A DNA stretch of 64,000 nt from Podarcis raffonei. Lineage: Eukaryota; Chordata; Lepidosauria; Squamata; Lacertidae. The position numbers and the translations under genes are program-made. The DNA is taken from the NCBI RefSeq assembly GCF_027172205.1, contig NC_070614.1, positions 44,321,001-44,385,000 of the forward strand, in the 5' to 3' direction. Below, piece by piece: positions 60,336-64,000 of the stretch. The number at the start of each line of letters is the position of its first letter. Positions within the stretch are counted from its first letter, which is position 1. The notes beneath the pieces were generated by a model. That model ran no database searches. It was not told the origin of the DNA and saw only the letters and a list, made by a program, of their open reading frames with translations.

Positions 60336-61000
60336 CAAGTTAGATGTCTGGGTCTGTCAAGAAGGAAGCACAGGCATCAGGCTGGAAAACCTGTGAAATG
60401 ATCTAGAGCAAACTGAGCTCTGAATGTGTCTTTCCAGGGGAATGTAGGAGACTGACTGATTCTCCTTCCTGCCTGATGCCCTACCCCACAACACCTCTGC
60501 TCCCCCCCCACCCAGTTTTGAGAAGGAGGCAGGAGGGCTTCTGGATTGTGTCAGAGCCTTAGAACCTCCTTTCCAAAGCCTGGTAAGCTTGTGCCCAGTT
60601 TAGGGAGGGAGGTGCAATGCTCTGAGGGGGTCTGAGCACCCTCCTGCCACAGTGCAGGAGAGGGACAGGACAACAAAGGACCATGGATGATTTAGGCTGG
60701 GGTGGTATAGTTTTCAATCGGTTAGTGGGGCAATAAAGGAGAAGTGGGGCCAGGAGCATCTGGGGTGACTGTGGCAGGCTATAACAAAGAAACAGAAAGC
60801 ACGGCGGATGTTCCTGTTTTTAGATTCAAGCCTGATGTGCCTGTGGGAAAAGCGAGGGAACTTTGTGGCTAGGTTTGCCAACTTGAATAAAATATTGGCG
60901 GGTGGGCAGGTAAGCCCCACCCCACATAATTTATCACATAATGTGGTGCATGCACAACATTTGAATGGCAATGTCCATCAATTTTGGTGAGGCCCAGCCC
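60336..61000. other. Intergenic F-G, nothing recognised
   Basis: Moderately GC-rich DNA without convincing coding, V2R remnant or repeat family. Confidence 0.35.
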
Positions 61001-61250
61001 CCTCAAATATTTTAGAGGGGGGCAAAGCCCCAATGGTCCCTAAGAGTTGGTTCCTATGTTTGGGCATTTAATGCTGGGATTCCCCTCCACCTAGACCCAA
61101 GTTGCTTATATATGCAAATAAACCATGTATAATAAAAACACCACACTCTGCGCTGTGCATCATTGTCTAAAAAGAAACACAGGCCCTGGATAAAGTGTAA
61201 CTGCAGCCTCTGGAATCTTGCACCACTCATGGAGATTGGGGTAACATAGC
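61000..61250 (+). mobile_element. Possible LTR fragment (fossil)
   Basis: GCAAATAAACCATG, AACACCACACTCTGCGCTGT and a closing GATTGGGGTAACAT parallel the poly(A)/end region of the LTR at 744-1184. Too short and worn for a firm call. Confidence 0.3.
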
Positions 61251-61384
61251 AATATTCTAATGACACTCTTCCTTCACATTCATGTCATCCCTGTGAGTCT
61301 GTTTGAATTTCAGTAGTATTCCTTTTTCTGATATTATGGAGCAGCAGTTTGAATCAAGGGAAATGCATGACCTTTGGATCTGAA

Positions 61385-61602
61385 AAATATGTTTGCTTTT
61401 GCAACTCAGGATGCATCATAGATTTCAAAAACATTGCAGGAGTGTGATTATCTCCTTGTAATTATCAAAATCACTATAATCCATTAACCTGGTCAAAGCA
61501 CCAGTGGCTGTCCTGAAGGTAGTAGCTGATGGGGAAAGTTCTGCAGTATTCCACAAACCTCCAAGATTATGATTAAAAGGGTGCTGTCCCTTTGATCAGC
61601 TT
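61385..61602 (+). promoter_or_regulatory. Conserved V2R upstream block, gene G
   Basis: AAATATGTTTGCTTTTGCA, then CAAAAACATTGCAGG, then the cleanest module 1 in the window (CCTTGTAATTATCAAAATC, ACTATAATCCATTAACC, TGGTCAAAGCACCAGTGGC; 61451-61507). Module 2 is shorter (TTCCACAAACCTCCAAG, GGTGCTGTCCCTTTGATC; to about 61600). Module 1 ends 289 bp before the ATG. Confidence 0.5.
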
Positions 61603-61795
61603 CTCTTCTCTGTTTGTATGGAGTAAGCACCAAGTTGGTGTTTCTTCCCTAGCATTCAAAGCATTCTTTAAAGAGCTGATTTGTTAAAATCAGCTAGCAC
61701 CTTATGTCATCTTATTCAAGTGTGGCTAATGTTAGAATTGATGCTGTAGAAAGGAAGTAGGAGAATTTTTCTGTGGAGGAAGATTTGTCATCAGG

Positions 61796-63567
61796 ATGTT
61801 TTCTCTGCATCTCCTACTGCTTTCAACCGTGGTTTGCAAAGTGCATGCGCAGAAATGCACCAAAAATGATCCTGTAAATATTCCACACGAGTGGTATGAG
61901 CCAGGTGATCTCATCATTGGTGGGATGGTGTCTCTTATCCATTATATTTCCCGCCCAGTCCTCTTCAAACAACACCCTTCTCAGGGCTTGATTGAAATCC
62001 CATTGTAAGGAAATGGCCTTTAATTTAATGTAGTTGTTTATATATATATTTGACTGCATCAATTCCATGTGTTTTAGATATGATGATAACTATATTCTTT
62101 GTTTCATTACCTTCTTGTTGTTTAGACATCCTTCCATCCCTCTTATTTTTCCCCCTTTTCTATTTCCCCTGACTGCCCAGACTCTTCCAGAGTGGCTTAA
62201 TGTTTTGTGCTGCATATAGATTTTCAGTGTAATCCTTCTAGATGAAACTTTGCAACAGTGACACCAACTTGGCCTGCTGTGTTGAGACCTGCCAGCTCCT
62301 AACACCAGAGAGCTTAGCTTTCAGGCAAAACTACCTCTTTAGAAATGGGCTTCGGACTGCCTAATTCTTTGTTGCTGATTTTCTGTAGGATTTGTTTTGA
62401 ATTGCTGTGGGAATGAATATCCTTGCCTCACTTAGCTATTGTGCATTTGCTCAATTTTCATTAGTCTGCTTATCCCTCTTAGTGGAATGATGGTGACTTA
62501 TGTACCTTGAGTTATTTATAATCAACGGGTGATATCAAATTTGAAAAGGAAACCACAGCAGCAAGACATTAAATAGAAACTGTTCTTCTTTTACATGACT
62601 TCAGTTTTAAATGTATTTCCAACAATAAAAAGCACAACACTGTGAAGAAATGAACACATTGTCTGAATTGCATTCTATATTTTTCTGATACCTCCAACAG
62701 CATGTGGTAACTGGTAAAGGGATATATTTATATAACAGAAAGAGACTCGTTAATGCATCCTAATAGGCATTTGACTTTTAGACAATTTCTGTTATGAAAT
62801 AGTCTGCTAAGGGACTAGGGCACCAAACCATTAGACAAACAATTGTTATCTTTCTAATTTGTTGCAGTGGTTTTACAGACTTCAGTGGATGTTTGCAATT
62901 GGAACTTTATAGTAATAAACAACACAATAAATAGAAATTCTGAAGACTAAGAAAGTGAAATTTAGGGAAATGCCTTTGCCAATCTATGGAGATGTCTACA
63001 GAATCTATGTGTTTGGAGAAATGAAGATTATAATTCAATTTCAAGACAAATACAAATACTCCTTTAGTTATGATGTGCAAATCTAAAGGAATACAGGAAA
63101 AGGTAGCCACAATACATTTTACTTTCTTACCACTATAACTTAGTTATGCAGGCTGTGTTTTCCCTTCATGTCAGGAAGCTGAATCTTCAAGGTGTAGAGT
63201 GGACAAATAATGTGTTAAAATGACTTTGTGCACTGTTTAATACTCATATGAAATAGCAAGTGACTTTCTTTGCAGTGTTATGACCAAGTTCTACCAGCAC
63301 ATCCTGGCCTTGGTCTTTGCTGTTGACAAGATCAACGACAATCCCAAGATCTTGCCCAATGTTACTCTTGGGTTCCACATCTATGACAGCTGCTCTAACT
63401 CAAGAATGACCTACCGAACCACCCTGGGCCTGCTTTTTAAATCACATCAGTTTGTCCCCAATTACAAATGTGGCATCCATCAAAATGTAATAGGAGTCAT
63501 TGGGGGGCTTGCCTCTGTTACCTCCTCACACATGGCAGATATCTTAGGTCTTTTCAAGATTCCACAG
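61796..63567 (+). CDS. V2R gene G, exons 1-2 (continues past right edge)
   Basis: Exon 1 61796-62004 (209 nt) and exon 2 63276-63567 (292 nt) join in phase 2 to give 167 codons. Start MFSLHLLLLSTVVCKVHAQKC is a short signal peptide; the earlier ATG used by A and D is TTC here, so this start is forced. Exon 1 keeps [15 protein letters not shown]. Exon 2 keeps [34 protein letters not shown] and [15 protein letters not shown], the first lobe of the flytrap domain. The second intron opens with GTAAGA, and nothing recognisable as exon 3 occurs before 64000. Promoter modules at 61451-61600. Confidence 0.87.
62005..63275. other. Intron 1 of gene G, little recognised
   Basis: AT-rich. The final GAAATAGCAAGTGACTTTCT, TTGCAG is conserved with the end of intron 1 in genes B and F. 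No repeat family identified. Confidence 0.4.
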
Positions 63568-64000
63568 GTAAGATCTGAAAGGGAGACTTCCCTTAATCTG
63601 CTGCATAATTTTCCCCGTTCGTTCCAGTAGCAATTTGAGTACTAGTTGATGGAGAAATATAGAAGCGTCTGAAATATGTGGAACTGCATTGTGTTATAAT
63701 ATGGGTATCCAAAAAGTATGAGCAACCTGAATCAGAACTATGTTTTCTGATTTACAGTTTGATATAGATTACTGGCTACAGTAGGTTGAAGTTGACAGTG
63801 GTTTGATGTTAGTATATGTACTTTATTTAGTTCTAGATTACACCCCTCCCCCAAAAAGTTGATTATATCTAATGTACTGGCAATTTGCTTTTTATATTTA
63901 CAAATCATTCAGAGATTATCACAGAATATGCAACAGGGCAGTAATTATTTCCATATTTTAAAGGATGCAAGGTCCATCCCAGTTAATTATAAATTTATTA

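Noticed and set aside
1-64000. CRISPR array, operons, bacterial-type sites
   Set aside because: The window is vertebrate genomic DNA; the periodic repeats present are microsatellites and one minisatellite.

Overview
The window is a stretch of a vomeronasal type-2 receptor (V2R, family C GPCR) cluster from a squamate reptile. Three things point to a squamate: the receptors are of the squamate V2R26-like kind; the window carries full and broken Sauria SINEs (tRNA-headed, with a BovB-like tail), a BovB 3' tail, CR1/L2-type LINEs and tRNA-CR1 hybrid SINEs; and one L1 piece looks young. The species cannot be fixed from sequence. A lizard is my guess. I see no host gene other than V2Rs.

Layout, left to right. 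Gene A (minus, exons 4 to 1 at 2089-7262; exons 5 and 6 would lie left of base 1). Gene B (plus, 11188-20137, six intact exons, about 880 aa). A decayed exon 6 (about 22.66-22.87 kb, plus), then an orphan but open exon 1 with its promoter, called C (23423-23655, plus). Gene D (minus, 26026-34755, six intact exons, about 890 aa). Gene E (minus, 35706-47455, six intact exons, about 888 aa). Another decayed exon 6 (about 48.5-48.77 kb) followed by an orphan promoter. Gene F (plus, 52106-59319, all six exons present, exon 1 out of frame by a 4-bp duplication, and a decayed second exon 6 inside intron 5). Gene G (plus, exons 1-2 at 61796-63567, continuing beyond the right edge).

The gene architecture is very regular. 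Exon 1 is 209-233 nt and ends in phase 2. Exon 2 is 292 nt, exon 3 is 891 nt (876 in F), exon 4 is 228 nt (219 in B), exon 5 is 127 nt and exon 6 is 902 nt. Exons 1-3 and most of exon 4 encode the signal peptide and Venus-flytrap ligand-binding domain. Exons 4-6 supply the nine-cysteine region, and exon 6 encodes all seven transmembrane helices. From family knowledge, each receptor should be expressed in a subset of vomeronasal neurons and detect peptide or protein cues.

The most interesting non-coding signal is a conserved upstream block, best seen by comparing loci by eye. An AT-rich module with TAATTA-type cores and a GGTCAAAGCTCCAG-like tail lies about 290-430 bp before every exon-1 ATG (A to G). 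It recurs once more without a gene at about 49.0 kb. A second module (CCCAGTGTTCCAT / CTGTC-TTTTGA) lies nearer the ATG at most loci. An 11-bp-arm palindrome lies on the far side at two loci. In gene B a BovB tail has inserted into this block. Introns and intergenic DNA are otherwise mostly transposon debris: Sauria SINEs, tRNA-CR1 SINEs, CORE/MIR-like SINEs, L1, CR1/L2, hAT and TIR MITEs, LTR-like fossils and microsatellites.
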